Shown piece after piece: positions 4,755-5,371 of a stretch of DNA of 5,371 bases. Origin of the DNA: Alcaligenaceae bacterium (lineage in GTDB: Bacteria; Pseudomonadota; Gammaproteobacteria; Burkholderiales; Burkholderiaceae_B). The notes below the pieces were generated by a model. It worked only from the letters and a program-made list of their open reading frames with translations. It made no database searches and was not told the origin of the DNA. The stretch spans positions 1 to 5,371 of the forward strand of contig JAJUJN010000165.1 of the NCBI GenBank assembly GCA_029265335.1, read 5' to 3'. Numbering within the stretch: the stretch's first letter is position 1; the number at the start of each line of letters is the position of its first letter. A program made the translations under genes and the position numbers.

Positions 4755-5371
4755 ATGCTCCCCAAATTGAGTCAAGTTATTGGTACCGTGGTTTTGGCAG
4801 GGGCGGCCATCGCACCCGCCATTGCCGACGAGTTTCCGAATCGCCCCATTACGATGATTCTGCCGATGTCTGCCGGCGGTGGCGGCGATACGCTCGCCCG
4901 CACACTGGCAGAAGATATGGCTGAACAGCTGGGTCAGCCTATCGTGGTGGATAACCGGCCAGGCGCCACCGGCATCATCGGCGTGGGTCATGCCGCCAAG
5001 CAAGCACCCGACGGCTACAGCGTGTTGGTTACCTCCACGACCTTCCAGATCCACAACGACTTATTGCGTGACGACCTGCAATTCGACGCAGTCAAAGATT
5101 TTGATCCGGTTTCCATGCTGGGTGAAGGTGTTTTCACCTTTGTCGTACCGGCAGATTCGCCCTACGACAGTCTGGCTGAGTTTCTCGAGGGTGCCGGCAA
5201 CGCCGAGCAAAGCCTCACTTATGGCACCTGGGGTCATCTCTCGGCCGGACACATTCTGGGCGAGCAGTTTTCTACCTTGTCAGATAAACCATTGCTTCAC
5301 GTACCTTACAAGGGCGAAGTGAACATGATCACCGATTTGGTCAACGGCAACCTCCAGTCGGGCTGGCTTAC
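4755..5371 (+). CDS. Bug/TctC-family periplasmic solute-binding protein, C-terminus cut by window edge
   Basis: The first 205 codons of a periplasmic receptor are visible, about two-thirds of the family's usual 320 or so residues. A Sec signal peptide is clear: Lys4, a hydrophobic core at about 8-20, and PAIA before a predicted cleavage after Ala24. The mature protein starts DEFPNRPITMILPMSAGGGGD, the family's N-terminal lobe. The AGGGGDTLAR loop (40-49, with Asp45) and the LGQPIVVDNRPGATGIIG-type segment are typical. YGTWG (156-160) and VPYKG (183-187) are further family landmarks. Bug proteins bind small organic acids, some amides and aromatics, and may feed TctAB-type tripartite transporters or act as orphan sensors. 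No membrane subunit is in the window. It begins 63 bp after the dioxygenase stop without a visible terminator, so it probably captures the dioxygenase substrate or a relative of it. Confidence 0.93.
   Translation, partial: MLPKLSQVIGTVVLAGAAIAPAIADEFPNRPITMILPMSAGGGGDTLARTLAEDMAEQLGQPIVVDNRPGATGIIGVGHAAKQAPDGYSVLVTSTTFQIHNDLLRDDLQFDAVKDFDPVSMLGEGVFTFVVPADSPYDSLAEFLEGAGNAEQSLTYGTWGHLSAGHILGEQFSTLSDKPLLHVPYKGEVNMITDLVNGNLQSGWL

Noticed and set aside
4509..5054. A 181-codon minus-strand open frame across the dioxygenase end and receptor start
   Set aside because: It is antisense to two well-supported genes and shows no family motif.
4879..5322. A 147-codon plus-strand frame inside the receptor region
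   Set aside because: It is out of frame with the Bug-type receptor, whose signal peptide and conserved loops are clear in the frame starting at 4755.

Overview
The window looks like part of a betaproteobacterial chromosome, most likely Burkholderiales and perhaps Alcaligenaceae. This is an inference from the moderately high GC, the class of genes (a Bug-type solute receptor, a MarR regulator, a TauD-type dioxygenase, and an SsuBC/TauBC-type transporter beside an amidase) and their compact catabolic-operon layout. No rRNA, tRNA, CRISPR array, insertion sequence or integrase was seen.

Left block, minus strand, about 1-2612. A candidate promoter with a perfect TTGACA -35 box (2583-2612) precedes an amidase-signature hydrolase (988-2451). 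Next come a nitrate/sulfonate/taurine-type ABC ATPase (163-957) and the first 56 codons of its permease (1-170, cut by the window edge). The gaps are 30 bp and then an 8-bp overlap, so the three genes read as one operon: an amide hydrolase coupled to an importer of a small organic compound. The cognate periplasmic binding protein is not in the window.

Middle, 2452-3224. A 382-bp gap separates the leftward operon from a 47-codon gene (2834-2977) with a strong Shine-Dalgarno sequence. Its product is very acidic and cysteine-bearing, and I do not recognise it. Then come an 18-bp tandem repeat (3045-3080), a strong GC-rich hairpin (3095-3130) and an AT-rich promoter region with two imperfect dyads (3151-3168 and 3179-3198).

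Right block, plus strand, 3225-5371. A MarR-family regulator with a TTG start (3225-3755) is followed by an Fe(II)/2-oxoglutarate dioxygenase of the TauD/TfdA family with a complete catalytic set (3816-4691). A Bug/TctC-type periplasmic solute receptor with a clear signal peptide follows, cut by the right edge (4755-5371). Gaps of 60 and 63 bp with no visible terminator suggest one transcript. The likely logic is a ligand-responsive MarR protein controlling capture and oxidation of a small acid, sulfonate or ether. Two unrelated uptake systems (ABC and Bug) therefore sit back to back, each beside a catabolic enzyme. Whether they serve one pathway cannot be told from the sequence.
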